From: Brugia malayi
Taxonomy: Eukaryota > Nematoda > Chromadorea > Rhabditida > Onchocercidae
Assembly (NCBI RefSeq): GCF_000002995.4
Contig: NW_025062476.1
Span: 5,693,001 to 5,757,000, forward strand
DNA length: 64,000 nucleotides
Direction: 5' to 3'
Every line of letters begins with the position of its first letter. The stretch's first letter is position 1. The notes under the pieces were generated by a model. The model did not search any database and was not told where the DNA came from. It worked only from the letters and a program-made list of their open reading frames with translations. Positions 15,269-27,169 of the stretch are shown piece after piece. The position numbers were made by a program, and so were the translations under genes.

Positions 15269-15521
15269 TTACCCCTTAAATTGCAAACAAACCGCGCAGA
15301 AACTTAAACACAACAGGAATGAACAATATTTTCATAGTTCTTTGCTTCATAAATATAATCAAATGTCATTTACTTGGAATCACTGAAAAGCAATCGATGA
15401 AGCAATGCAGGAATATGTGAGATATGTTGAGTGTAAAACAATCTATTTTATCAAAAATAATATTATTAGCGCATGCAAGGCTACTTTAGAGAATTTGTAA
15501 ATTTTCCACAACAAGTTAAAC

Positions 15522-18500
15522 TTATTCTACAGTAGTAAAAAGAATAACGAAAAACTGCCACATCAACTGCATGATGGCTATAAATTCTTTCGGCACATTC
15601 ATGTACGATTGAATAAGTTCATTAATGAGGCACTTCGAATGAGAAAGATTATTAACTGTGTGGCAATCAGTGAGAGTGAGACAAACTTAGACAGTGATAG
15701 AAGCCAATAGATAGTATGTCTTGAGCTCGGTAACTTAACTGATAAGTTTCTTTGCTTAACTAAGTGATACATTGCAAGTTTCTGCTTCCACTAATACTTT
15801 ACTTTATTATTTTTCAAGAATATATAGCTTTAAAAAAAACACCTATAACTGAGGGAAATGCCGTATCTTTTATATATGAGATTTAAAAATTAGCATGGTT
15901 GGGCTGACAACTTTCTCTGGTGAAATAATAGATGATAAGAAAATCAAATTCGCCTCTACATCCAAGCCATTTCGGCACTCTCGACGACTCAAGCATTCAA
16001 ACATGAATTTCAAAATTATGCGGTCAATGAATTTTTTGTTATCACACTGAGGGAAAATTCATGCAAGGTCATAAGAATTTTTGTAGGAATTCTTACAAGA
16101 ATTTTGTGTTTCTTGATCAAATTCAAATTTATCTTTCATAGATACAACAGCCTTCTTCACTCGATCTTGATGGGATACAGGATCTTTATTCGAAAATATT
16201 GTTACTCTACAACTATAACTGATTTATGCTAGATTGCTTGATGTATTCTGCGCCGTAATATCCTGTTCTAATAGTCAGTAGCAATCGTTTTTAATCATAT
16301 TCCTAACATTTATATTTAGGATGCGTTGATCGTTTATTTGTTACATTTTCATAAATTTATTCAAAAATAGCTTTTGATCCACTTGTCTTAGTACATTGCA
16401 TTTGCATTTGCAATTGGAACGTTTGATCGATCTGTTGTGCCGGAAAAAGATGCAACGTCTCCACATTTCGTGGCACGAATAGTGGGTGATCATCTTCATG
16501 GAGTCGTCCTTTGAAGGCTAATACAGATACTTCGAAAGACTGCAAGTGCATGATGCAATGTCGAGATTTTATCAGTTATGTTATTGAGATACCATTCGAT
16601 TAATTTTATATTATTGCTTCGAAAGAGAAAACATTGAATTTGATACAATGAATCTGAAGCCGATTATTTACCTGATCACAATTAAGTTTACAAGTAATTT
16701 CCGGGAAAACATTTCTACACATCCATTTAATCAAACAATCCAAATTATTCACTAGACACATAGCGATTAAACCTCCTGGAACAGATTATTTGAATAAAAT
16801 GAAATTCTTTTTTAAAATGAATTTTTCCAACTATCAAAATTAGTACTTCCTTAGCTCCTTAACTTTTCTGTGTTCACCTGTCTTCATATTTCTTGTCCTT
16901 AGATGTGTGTGCGTGTCTAATAGGAATATAGCATTGCATTTACGCTCATAGACCAGTAAAATAGATCGTTCAAATACGATAAGTATCATATAGATTTGTA
17001 AATGATCCTTTAGTAAGTCACTGAAAAAGAAATCTGAGATTGATTTCATTCGAAGTCACATGTCCACTGGGTCAGAATACGTTTCTATTATTACTACTTT
17101 TTGCTGTAACAAAAAATAGGAGCCAAATTTAAGACTGTGGAGAAAGTAGAGAAGCGCTCTGCTTCCGGGTATCTGCGTTTTAAAAAGGCTTACTTCTTTC
17201 CTAATTAGTTGAAAAACGAATTAGAATTTCAGTGAGAAGTTAGTCTTCTGAGTTATTAAGAAATGAAAACAAAAAAATCACAATGACCGTCCCTTCACAA
17301 ACTACAAAATCCGATGATTGTAATCTGGAAAACTGCACCTCTGTATAGGCGCTAGCAAAAATTGCTTCAGATTATAAATAATTTTCCCATGCACAGTAAT
17401 ATAATCAATTTCTCGAAATACATTACCGCATCCTTCCAGTGCCTGCGTATTATTTTGCAAAATTCTTAAGAGCAAATGAATTCATTCTAATTATTGTTAA
17501 TTTTGACAATATGTCACAAATAAAATTCAAAAAATTAGTTCTATTGGATCGACTTTATTAGTGCTCTAAAAATTATTAATAATTTAAGTGTACAAAATGA
17601 TCTGGAAAGATTCCTTATTGCATGCAAAAAAAATCTATCTCGATGTGTTCATTTGTTTGCATGACACGATACCTGTGGAATAGTGAATGTTTCTGCATGA
17701 CGATCACAACAAGAACAGATTGGGCGTCGTTTGACCATCTCCTGCTCGTGTATTTCATTACCCTCAATGATGGCATTAATGAACGCGTTTAACAGTTGTG
17801 CTGAACAGCGCTGTAAAAACAATGTTGTTGTTTGTTTTTGTTGTTTGTTGTTGTTTGTTGCTGTTGTTGTTTGTTGTTGTATTATTATTCAAAATTATTC
17901 AGTCTCAGATATGACATTTCCTCGAATAAATAGAAAAAATAGTATTCAATCCAAATATTATGTTGAAGTTTTCAATTTGTTTTCCACGATTAGACATTTT
18001 CAAATATACAAAGTGTTGCAGAATAGCTTTTTATCTCGGAAATCAATAATTTCCATCTTTCGTCATCATTTCTATCAGTGCTGTCTATATAATAGCAGCT
18101 GGAAGCAGCAAAGAATTTTATACCGTTATTGGTTTGGCTTTTTCAAATTCAGCTAATATTTTCGATGGCCAATTTCGGAGTCGTGGATACGATCTGACAC
18201 TATTTCTCCTACTCGCACGTGATATGTGGGTAGGCCGTAGTATAATACCTTCTCGATAGATAAATTCGGTCAGTTTAACAGCAATTATTGTGCAAGCATT
18301 AGATGGCTTATAACGACCGGCTAATCGTGACTGTGATATTTCGGTTGGCATTCGCCATACTATTACGCAACCGCCCTGTAAAAACTATTTCAATTGCTTT
18401 TTGATATGGAGCGAAATCTGAATTTGCAAGGTGAAAAAGCCTCAACCACAATAAATTAGAGATTACGTTGATTCACATACTTATCTACCTGTTCATATGC

Positions 18501-18653
18501 AGCGATCAAAGTTGGCAGTAGGCGTCGTTTGAGTTCAACAACATCTTCACATACATCACCGTTATCATTACCACTTTCATTTTCATTTGCGCCAGAAATA
18601 TTTTGAGTTAATCTTGTGTTTTTCCAGTTACTTTGAACCCTACCTGACCACCT
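15522..18653 (-). CDS. Unrecognised protein with papain-like Cys/His motifs, 5' end not found
   Basis: I do not recognise the family. Exons that join in phase are 18489-18653, 18124-18375, 17673-17810, about 17320-17442, 16878-17020, about 16675-16775, about 16360-16560, about 16080-16210, about 15920-16050 and 15522-about 15655 (stop TAA at 15522). The second exon reads SRLAGRYKPSNACTIIAVKL, with a Cys at the head of a predicted helix. The third has NAFINAIIEGNEIHEQ and ends FTIPQ, continuing into ALEGCGNVFREIDYI. The fifth reads ILIVFERSILLVYE and then AIFLLDTHTHLR, followed by a Gly-rich join into GGLIAMCLVNNLDCLIKWM. A helix-borne Cys followed later by a strand ending in D-x-H is the layout of papain-fold peptidases. 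This is inference from motif order, not from a family match. The first listed exon follows a clear acceptor, so at least one upstream exon is missing. The gene ends 254 bp upstream of the PA200 start on the same strand, which is compatible with co-transcription. Confidence 0.7.
17821..17887. repeat. TTG/TTTG microsatellite
   Basis: Imperfect run of TTG and TTTG units in an intron, directly next to the acceptor of the papain-like gene exon that ends at 17810. On the minus strand it is a CAA-rich tract. Confidence 0.85.
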
Positions 18654-19317
18654 CTGAAACATAAAAAATATAAAATGGTTAAATAGTTTCTGAAAATTTG
18701 TTTTTAAAATTTTTTGTAATTTTGTTTATGCAAAACAAATGGTATAAATCAGAAAAGATTTACACATAGAATAGTTTACAGCAGACGTTACAAATGCATA
18801 TGAGGTTTTGTTGACAATTATGCTTTAGAAACAACTGTGATTCAGTGATGATTGGTGTTAAAATATAAAAAGAATTGTTCGTGTATACACAGCAATAAAG
18901 TATATGACTGATTAGTTTGGTTCATTTTCTTTACCTCGGAGTAAAAGAAATTGTCTGACGTTTCAAAAGTGATTAAGTTATTGGGAATATTTTGTTTAAA
19001 TCTAAACGATCTAACGGAAACCTATATTTTTAGTTTGATAATTTATTAAAGTGTAGAATGCCATTGGTGTCATTCAAACTCTTTCGTTCTTTCATTTCAC
19101 TATAATAGCACACTGTGGGCGGCTATTGATGTTGTCAGTTTTGTAAGCAGAAGACCACAATACTGGCGGAGATGATGTCACTGGTAATTGTACCGCCCTC
19201 TAAAACTGCAGCGAATTCTACGACTATCACTGATAAAATACTAGCAACTTTATTCATCAGCAATATTTGTTAGTCGTATTAGTGTTGCTAACAGTAGCTT
19301 CCGAAACGGATACAATT

Positions 19318-22300
19318 ATGTCTCAAGAAAGTAAAATCTATCGCCATTTGGATAATAATGTATTTGGCACAGCTACGAAGCAATTTACTGAAGTCGAAAG
19401 AATTTTCAGGTAAGAAATATTTAACAAACATTTATTTCTGAAAAATGTTCTTAAATTTTAATTACAAACAAAACGACATCACCTAGCTTTGTGAAATATG
19501 ACAGTGTTAAGCCAAACGAAAAAGCTTTTACTAGACGTCTGGGCTTCATGACTATTAAAACGGTAAAGTATTTCATATTCAGTTCACGAAATACTGAGAA
19601 ACTAAAACAGGAATGATTTGAACTTATTTTCAAAATCTCTTAGGCATTGTAAAAATTTGAATGATTCTAATTGGCACAACTATTTCGTTTTGTTTCAATG
19701 AAATCAATATAACAAATTTTTGTTATGTAATAAATTTCTGATTTTTTATGAAAAGAAAAATAATTTAAATCATTTCCGTCGCTGTTTGTATCACTCATTG
19801 TCCAACTGATCATCACTGGTCAATAAAGCCTATGAAAGCATCAATATTATTTAAATGAGACTTAGCATCTCAAAAAACTCTCTTAGTCATAGGATTATTG
19901 ATAGTCCTATGGACCGTTATCATCATTGCAAATCTCGGTGCTACTAGTTAAATCAGAAAGAGTTTTAAAGATCATTATGTTTTTGTAAAAGGATACGTAA
20001 TGCACATATCTGTCCTGAGTTGTTACTTTAAAAACCTTATTCAATAATATATTTGTATCGAATTTATTTATACCTACTGAAATAAAATGTATGTGTATTT
20101 AATAGCATTTTAAGCTAATGTAAATTCGAAGTTTGTATTTTTTTAATTTATTATTTTAAAAACTGCTTCAAAGCTTTTTACTCTTTTTCACGTTTTAAAA
20201 TTTTCCATGAGCTACTATTAATTTTTTGTTTTAAAAATACAAGTAGTAATAAGTGATAATTTGTCTGGATGAAGAAAGCACATGATTTGTCGTTTGTTTG
20301 ATAGGAGCACATGAATAACATACTTCAATGTTTTTAATTTGTCCACTACAAAATATAAAACTGGAAAAATATTTGATAAGAATAATGCACTGACCACTCA
20401 ACAACAACTGTTGCTGCTATCTGTGATCACTCTCTAGCGAAAGTAAAATGTTTGGTTTTTTTGATACTGATTGGATGGAAAATAAACGCAATAAATTTTT
20501 TGAAGTTAATTGCTATATATCTCAGGATGATACAATTGATAAGATTGTGTATTCCTCTTATTTTTGTTGTAATTAGGACTGGAATAATAAGCATAATATG
20601 CGAAACAATATAAAGCGAAAATATTCATCAGAAGATTTTGTACAAACATCTTTGTCAGGAAAAGAAATGAGAATAAAAATTAATCAAGTAAGATCAAATG
20701 TCAGATAAGAAATATTGTAGAACTTGTTTTATTCTTTCCCTTCCATTTTATCTATTTTCATTCCTATTACAACTCAATGAATGAATATAAATTACCAAAA
20801 GCAAAAATCAACAAACTGGAAACAACAGAAATTCATGTTTTCTGGTTGTGATTCGCAAAACAGGTCCTTTTAGCACTACAAAATGTAAAAATTTAAGAAT
20901 ATAACGCAAACGATTGATAATGAAAGAATTTTATCTATCGAAATAGTGAGACGTTTTAAATGCATTAGTAATCAATTTGATCATGGAACAAACGGACTGT
21001 CATCCAATATCATAAAAGAAAAATGTGCATTAAATTTACCAACTGAATCTCGTGAAATAAAAAAGTTCTTATCATTGGGCTTGGGCTTCTAAAACTATGC
21101 TGTATAATAACTACTCCACTGATAATTTTTGAGGATAACGAAGTATTTAAGTAGATCAAATATGTGCTGATGCACTGAGGATTTTTTTTAAATTGATTAC
21201 TTTCAAGATTTGTTTGAATGTACAGAGTTTGTTTGGTTGTTTGAATGACTCTACTCAATTCATTATTCCTATTTTCAGGAAGAATTTTATCAATGGATGG
21301 GAACGTGAAGGTGCGGCAGTATCGATTTATCAGAATAATGAGTTAGTGGTCGACTTGCAAGGAGGATATGCAGATGCAAGTTCGCTGCGTCTTTGGACAT
21401 CCGATACAAGAACTGTCGTATTTTCTGCTACAAAAGTCTGTAATCTCTTTTTGGTATGATCAGTATATTTGATTTTTGGTATGGTCAATGTATGGTATAA
21501 GTTTTGTTCTCCTATATAGGCGGTGAGTGCACTATGTATAGCTTTACTGGTTGATCGAGGACAACTACAGTATTCGGATCGTATCTGTCAGTTTTGGCCC
21601 GAATTTGGCCAAAATGGTAAAGAAAATATTACTGTTGGTTGGATCATGAATCACCGCGTAAGCTCTTTGATATTTTTTGTTACTAGAATTCGTTAGTTTG
21701 AAACCATGCGTGATTGATATACAATAAATCTTCATAAAATTCAAATTTTTTAAGGCTGGCTTGGCAGCTTTTGGTGAACCGGTCACTAAGGAGGATGCAC
21801 TTGATCACGAAAAAATAGCTGAAATTATTGCAAGACAAAAACCGAATTGGAGACCAGGTCAGATTAAGTGGTATTTTGTTAATAAGGATTTCGCTTGAAA
21901 ATCTGCAGTTCAAGGATAGAGTTAGTTCTATTTCCTTACTTTCAGATGTTTTTTTCTTACTTTATGATGACCTTCGCAGAATAATATTTCTTTCAAAAAT
22001 GTCATCGCTATTGTTCCTTGAAAGAACAATACGAATTTTTTAATTAGTGTAAACAGTTATTATCAACGATGTTATAAGCATTACCTTTTGAATCGTCCCA
22101 CTTCATTACTGAAACTTAAAAAATGTCTTCTTGAGGATGATAATACTTGAAATAAATTATCTCTTCCAGTTCAGGAACTAAAGCAGGCTATCATGCAATA
22201 ACGTATGGTTGGCTTGTTGACCAAATTATTAGACATGTTGACTTCAAACATCGTGGTATCGGAACCTTTTTCAAACAAGAAATTGCTGAGAAATTTGGTA

Positions 22301-23452
22301 TTCAAATTAAAATTATTCTGTTGCTATTATACTTGTCCTACTTTATGATATGAAAAATTCGTACTATTATTTAGTCCACGATGGAGTACTTTTCATTCAC
22401 TTGTAGTTTTCTTTAGTAAAAGATTCAGTTCACTAACTCATACATTTTTTAATTTTGGTCACCTTTTTTTCACACTCAAAATCCATCTTCATTTCATGCT
22501 ACCTGAACAGAACTATAATTTATTATTAGTTAACATTTTTGATTGAAAACTTTCAAGATCTTTTTATGAACTAAGGAAGCAAAAAAAAGGAATCTCACTT
22601 GAATAATAATAATTAATCACATTCTTCAGGGATCGACTTCCACTTTGGTTTACCTTCAGAAGAAGAACATACCGTATCTCGATTAACAGTACCCCCATTT
22701 TCCTACAAAGTGAAAGAGATTTTGTACGATCCAAGGATTATATATCTGCTGAGCATATTAAATTTGAGAGCACCTAATTCAATAGCACGAAAAATTCGAG
22801 AAACAACTACGTGGATGAAGCTAGATGCGGTAGTTTTTTCACATTGGTTTGCTTTTTTGCGCCAAGAATGATACGGAGATTTATCATATCCGCCTTATTG
22901 CTAACTATGATGTGATCTCTTTCAGAATGTGAATACATTCAACGATCCGGATCTTCATCGTATGGAACAAGCTGCAGCCTTAGGAATAACGAAAGCCAAA
23001 GATCTAGCTAAATTATTCTCACTTTTTCTACAAGGGAAAATCGTATCTAACAATTTGTTGGATCTTTTCAAAACTCCGGAAATATCACATGGCTTGGATG
23101 AAGTAGTCCTTGCCCCATTACCAAAAGGATACGGTTTTATGTACGAACGCCATCCATTTAAACCTGTACGTACGTTGTTTTATATTGTTGCAACAAATAA
23201 TTCATAAATTTAAATCAGCGTTCTGACGCCACTTTTGTCGTTCAAGTTCAATGATTAATAAAACGATAAAAGTTAGATCCATAGGGTCATTGGCTAGTTG
23301 GACATGCAGGTCTTGGTGGTAGCACAGTAATGATGGATATGGAAGAAAAGTTGGTGCTCGCATATGTGACCAACGGCTTGAAACTAGGTACCGGTGAACT
23401 CACAAGGACTTATCGGCTGTTGAGGAATGCCGCTTTACGGGCAGTGAGATGA
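19318..23452 (+). CDS. Serine beta-lactamase-related protein (LACT family)
   Basis: This is a class C beta-lactamase / penicillin-binding-protein-like serine hydrolase of the LACT family, which is expanded in nematodes; substrates are unknown. The first exon (19318-19409, [11 protein letters not shown]...) joins in phase to the exon starting at 21279 ([18 protein letters not shown]). The catalytic SxxK motif is SATK, followed in the next exon by [14 protein letters not shown] and [15 protein letters not shown]. Later exons give [25 protein letters not shown] (Tyr of the YxN-like motif), [27 protein letters not shown] and finally [15 protein letters not shown], where GHAG stands for the KTG-like box. 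All hallmark motifs are intact, so the enzyme should be active. The stop is at 23450-23452 and an AATAAA lies at 23543. No signal peptide is visible. The 1.87 kb first intron (19410-21278) shows no other gene. Confidence 0.9.
19410..21278 (+). other. Large first intron of the LACT gene
   Basis: AT-rich sequence of about 1.9 kb between the donor CAG|GTAAGAA and the acceptor ATTTTCAG. Both splice sites fit the phase of the flanking exons. I see no open frame, RNA gene or mobile element in it that I can support. Confidence 0.7.
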
Positions 23453-23912
23453 CCTTTGAATTCAGATGTAATTTTCAAACATTATCTACGGCAAATTTTT
23501 TGACCATACTTTTATTTGCTATCTTCAAATACAATATCTTTCAATAAATATTGCTGAGAGAAAGCTAATTACACTAGAACCGTTATCAATAAATGTAACA
23601 ATAAATACTGCTTATTGTTACATTTACTTGTTACGTTTCCGCATGGTTCATGTATACCCTAATATGACATCCAATGATCCCAATATTTGTACAAAGTTAC
23701 AAGTTTCAAGGTTCTCAATTCTAAAGAAGGAAGCATTTTCTTCCCTCATAAAAATCATGCATTTTAGCTATGTTCCTTTTGTTTTGCAATATCATTTGTA
23801 ATATGGAATTAACGATTATTTTTACATTTCGATATTAATTACATTTGCATTTTCATATTGCATTGTCCCGAAAATTTCGCAGTAATGCAAAACTGAAACA
23901 GAACGGTAGTGT

Positions 23913-25513
23913 TTATATAGCACCGGTATAGTTTGACAAATCAATGAAATCAATATCACCGTAGTATTTCTGACGCAACGCATATTCAATCATAAGTAAA
24001 TGTAACAATAAGTACTGTTCTGGCTTCATAACCGCTTTGTCACGTTGCGTTCTGACACGAAGTACTGTATCCCGAACATCTACCAATATATCACCATGAG
24101 GTACTTTCTCGGTGTAATCCATTTTACGACAACATATATCCAATACAGCCAGTGTACCACTCCTACCTGCACCCGTTGAACAATGCACAACAACTGGTGA
24201 ACTGGAAAAATAACTCAGAAGAATTTTTAGAGATGTACCCCATAAGTTATAAAAGGTATCAGAAAATATTTAATGACAGTGAAGTTCAATTTTTAATATT
24301 TGTTTTAAACTGTGGATCCAACAATCGGAGACATACCATTCATCTTTTAGCCAACCACTTTTTTTTGCTTCATCAATGAACAACTTCCGATTGTAATTTA
24401 TATCGGATACTAAATAAAGCATTTCAGTTGGTCTTTCTGGTGTACCTTTCTCATGCCACGTATAAAAACATATATGAAGGATTTTCCGTTCTTGCCCATT
24501 TCCTTTTCTCAGCTGAAATTCAATGATGCACATCATACCCACCAAATAACTTAGGAAGCACCGTCAACGATTTAAGCTCGAGTCAATTCGAGGCTTGAGA
24601 TTAGAGCCATTTTTGCTCATATCTGTAGAGATTAGAGCCATTTTTGCTCATATCTGTAGAAATAAATGAGTTGCTCATATCTGTAGAAATGAGTTTTTTC
24701 TTTCCCCACTAGATTCAAAATTATTTCTAATACATTAACTAGTGTTGTTATGGATACATCACACCACGCAATCGTTATTACAAAAGTGAAGTGAACTATT
24801 AAACCATTAATAAATAATACCTTTAATACTGACGCTTCATATGCTTCTCGAATTAATTGTGATCCGCAAAATTTGATGGAATAGGACCCGAATATGGCGG
24901 TAGTTGATCGTTTAATTGGAACATACAAAAATGTCTTTGCTCTATAGAGACTAGTCATTGCAACAATTATGACCACATTTTCCTGATATATCATTGCCCA
25001 AAATGACTCCACAGTGTTTTCCATTGGCGACTGCGTCAAAATAAATTTCTTTTCCTCTCGAAAGCCATCCACATAATTAGCATTGATATAATCATGCATG
25101 CCTGATGTATGTCTGAAGGTTTCGAATAAAAACTGATAGAAAAGCTTATCAAAAAAGAACCCAAACATGTATGCATGAATTGTAGAAATTTAAAGTTTAG
25201 ATACTTATTTAAAAAGCAAAGAAAAAGAAATTAATAGAAGCAGAAGTGAATACTGGAAATAAACTGATCAAAACAGGAAGATACTAACGGGACTATCACT
25301 CTAGTCTTATCAAGACATCGAATATCTTTGTATCGATTTAACGCTCCATGCTGTTCACAGACAATTGATGAATCTTTGACATCCTTGGAAATAACAGTGG
25401 CATAATCAAAGAATAAACCATAAACAGTCATAGAACACACCCGGCGTGTGAAACTAGTAAGCGTTTCTGATTCTCCAATATCATGTAAATACTCACCTGG
25501 CTTCAACACATAT
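23913..25513 (-). CDS. Protein tyrosine phosphatase (classical PTP fold), 5' end incomplete
   Basis: The exons 25289-25513, 24821-25112, 24337-24512 and 23913-24201 join in phase and make one nearly full PTP domain of about 320 residues. In order they show NRYKDIRCLDKTRV (substrate-recognition loop), DYINANYVDGF, FILTQSPMENTVESFW, the region that is normally WPD but here reads YTWHEKGTPERPTE, and the signature loop VVVHCSTGAGRSGT with the catalytic Cys and Arg present. The protein ends DLSNYTGAI. Two classical positions are changed: the WPD Pro-Asp is His-Glu, and the KCxxYWP stretch reads KTFLYVP. Glu can act as a weak general acid in some family members, so reduced or specialised activity is likely; this is inference. 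The first exon begins after an acceptor at 25514, so coding sequence upstream is missing. It is convergent with the LACT gene. Confidence 0.88.
24599..24690. repeat. Tandem repeat of 31 bp in a phosphatase intron
   Basis: Two identical 31-bp units lie at 24599-24629 and 24630-24660 (each begins GATTAGAGCC and ends ATCTGTAGA). A third, shortened copy of the unit's second half follows. The array lies in the intron between the second and third listed PTP exons. Confidence 0.9.
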
Positions 25514-27150
25514 CTGAAATTGATTTGCCATACCTATACAGACTGCGTATTGGAAACATCCTAGCACCCATTTCAAAAACACGAAATTTCAATCCAGTCG
25601 ACCGAATAATCTTCATCTATCAGATCATCAACAAATATAGTTACTGTCAAAGTAATTTAGTATCGTTCTATCTTCCTGATCATTTGTCCAGTATTAGTAT
25701 ATATCGCTAACTGCTGTAAGTAGTGTCTGCGATTTATCTGTCATTATTTCATGACGATCTAATGTGATATTATCTGCTAATTTGTTGAAATTCTGTTTTC
25801 TATAATGTTTTCTTTTGCAAGCTCAACTGCAATTGCTGTATGCGGTTTGATGGATAAAAATAGTCCAATAAAAGAAAAAAAAAAATAATCCAAACAAATT
25901 TCAATTTTTCTTAAGTTTCAATTCCGACTTTTACATTTAAAGACAAACTAGTCAATTAATTTCATTCAAACGAGCCTTGCAGGAACAGCAGGCATAGGTG
26001 CAGAGAAAGAAGTTGTTCGAGAAGTGCTTGTGAATTCCGAGCCTTCTGATTGCAATCCTTTGGAAGTGCCCATTCACGATCTGAGAAGAAAGCAAAATAA
26101 TCCCCACGGTCACTTCAACTCCTCAAATCAACTTCTTCACACCAACACAATGAACTAAATGAATGATGCCAAAGTTCTTCAACATTCTTATATTATGCAA
26201 CAAAATTACCTTCATTTGAATATGGTCCAGTCTTCATGACTTTCAGTAACCTGCTGATGTTTTATTTATCATCCACAGTCTATCGCAGTAAATCAATCAT
26301 TTATCTGCTTTGATCAGAGGAGAGCAATGAGTTTAATACGACAGACTAAACGAATGTTTCAGCGAAACATTTTGCTCGATGTAATCGAAATCCATTCTTT
26401 TGTGCGGAGTGAACCAATTCGATGCGATTGATTAGAGTGGTCATCTCTTTCAAAATTTTCTTCCACTCTCAAAAACACAAAGAAATACTCCAAAGCTTGC
26501 ATATGCCATTATGAACCCTTAACTATTTCACTATTCAAATTTTAATGGTTATATTCTACTGCCCAATTGACCGCAACACAGTGTGGTTAAGAAAATTCGT
26601 CGAATGTTTAGTGGGCAGCGTGTTTTTTTATTTTTTTACAAAAGGTTAACTGAGTACAAAGAAAGATTAAGAACCTGCGAAAAAAGTACTGAACACCTTT
26701 TCCTTGATGATTGAAAGCTATGAGTGAGTAATTGCTGGACAGAGAAGTGTAGATTGCAAGATACAAGGAAAAGAAATGCGTTCAATAAGGCAAATGCAGA
26801 GAGTGAGTTGACGAGTCAAAGTGACGAGACACATTTTCTGTCTTTCTCAATGTGGGATTTGCTCGTTTATTCCGGTCGTTTCAGATGAACTTAGACACAT
26901 AGATAATGTGGATGTTAGATTAACTGTTGTGTGTGCGATCTGTTACGGGCAATCTATATTTCCTAGTTCTTCAGCACTCCCTTCTCGCTTCTCGTCCACT
27001 TACCCGCGAGGGGAACTGTAGTCTGTTGAGAGGAAGTGACAGTAGGGTACCACTAGTCAATGTCACTTCAAGTTAGGCAGGTGACAAAAAGCTTTAAAGA
27101 AACCACTGTTCTTCAAACCTTTCTTCTTTATATTCGAAGATTCCGACTAT
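25514..27150. other. Region between phosphatase and glucosidase II beta genes
   Basis: This gap should hold the missing 5' exons of the phosphatase and the promoters of two divergent genes. Minus-strand frames that look coding are at about 25525-25640 (MKIIRSTGLKF...), at about 25690-25790 (FNKLADNITLDRHE, preceded by a possible acceptor) and at about 25960-26080 (REWALPKDCNQKARN, after a pyrimidine-rich AG). None could be joined in phase to the PTP exon at 25513, so I leave them as candidates. From about 26200 to 27150 I see no gene. Confidence 0.4.
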
Positions 27151-27162
27151 TTTTTTTTACAG
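27151..27162 (+). promoter_or_regulatory. Probable trans-splice acceptor of the glucosidase II beta gene
   Basis: A T-run ending in ACAG lies seven bases ahead of the ATG at 27170, with no coding exon upstream. In nematodes this arrangement is typical of spliced-leader addition. Cis-splicing to a noncoding first exon cannot be excluded. Confidence 0.55.
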
Positions 27163-27169
27163 CTCAGCG

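Noticed and set aside
25960..26160. Plus-strand frame (AGIGAEKEVVREVLVNSEP) as an extra gene
   Set aside because: The minus strand is equally open in two frames here; without splice or family support the strand cannot be decided.
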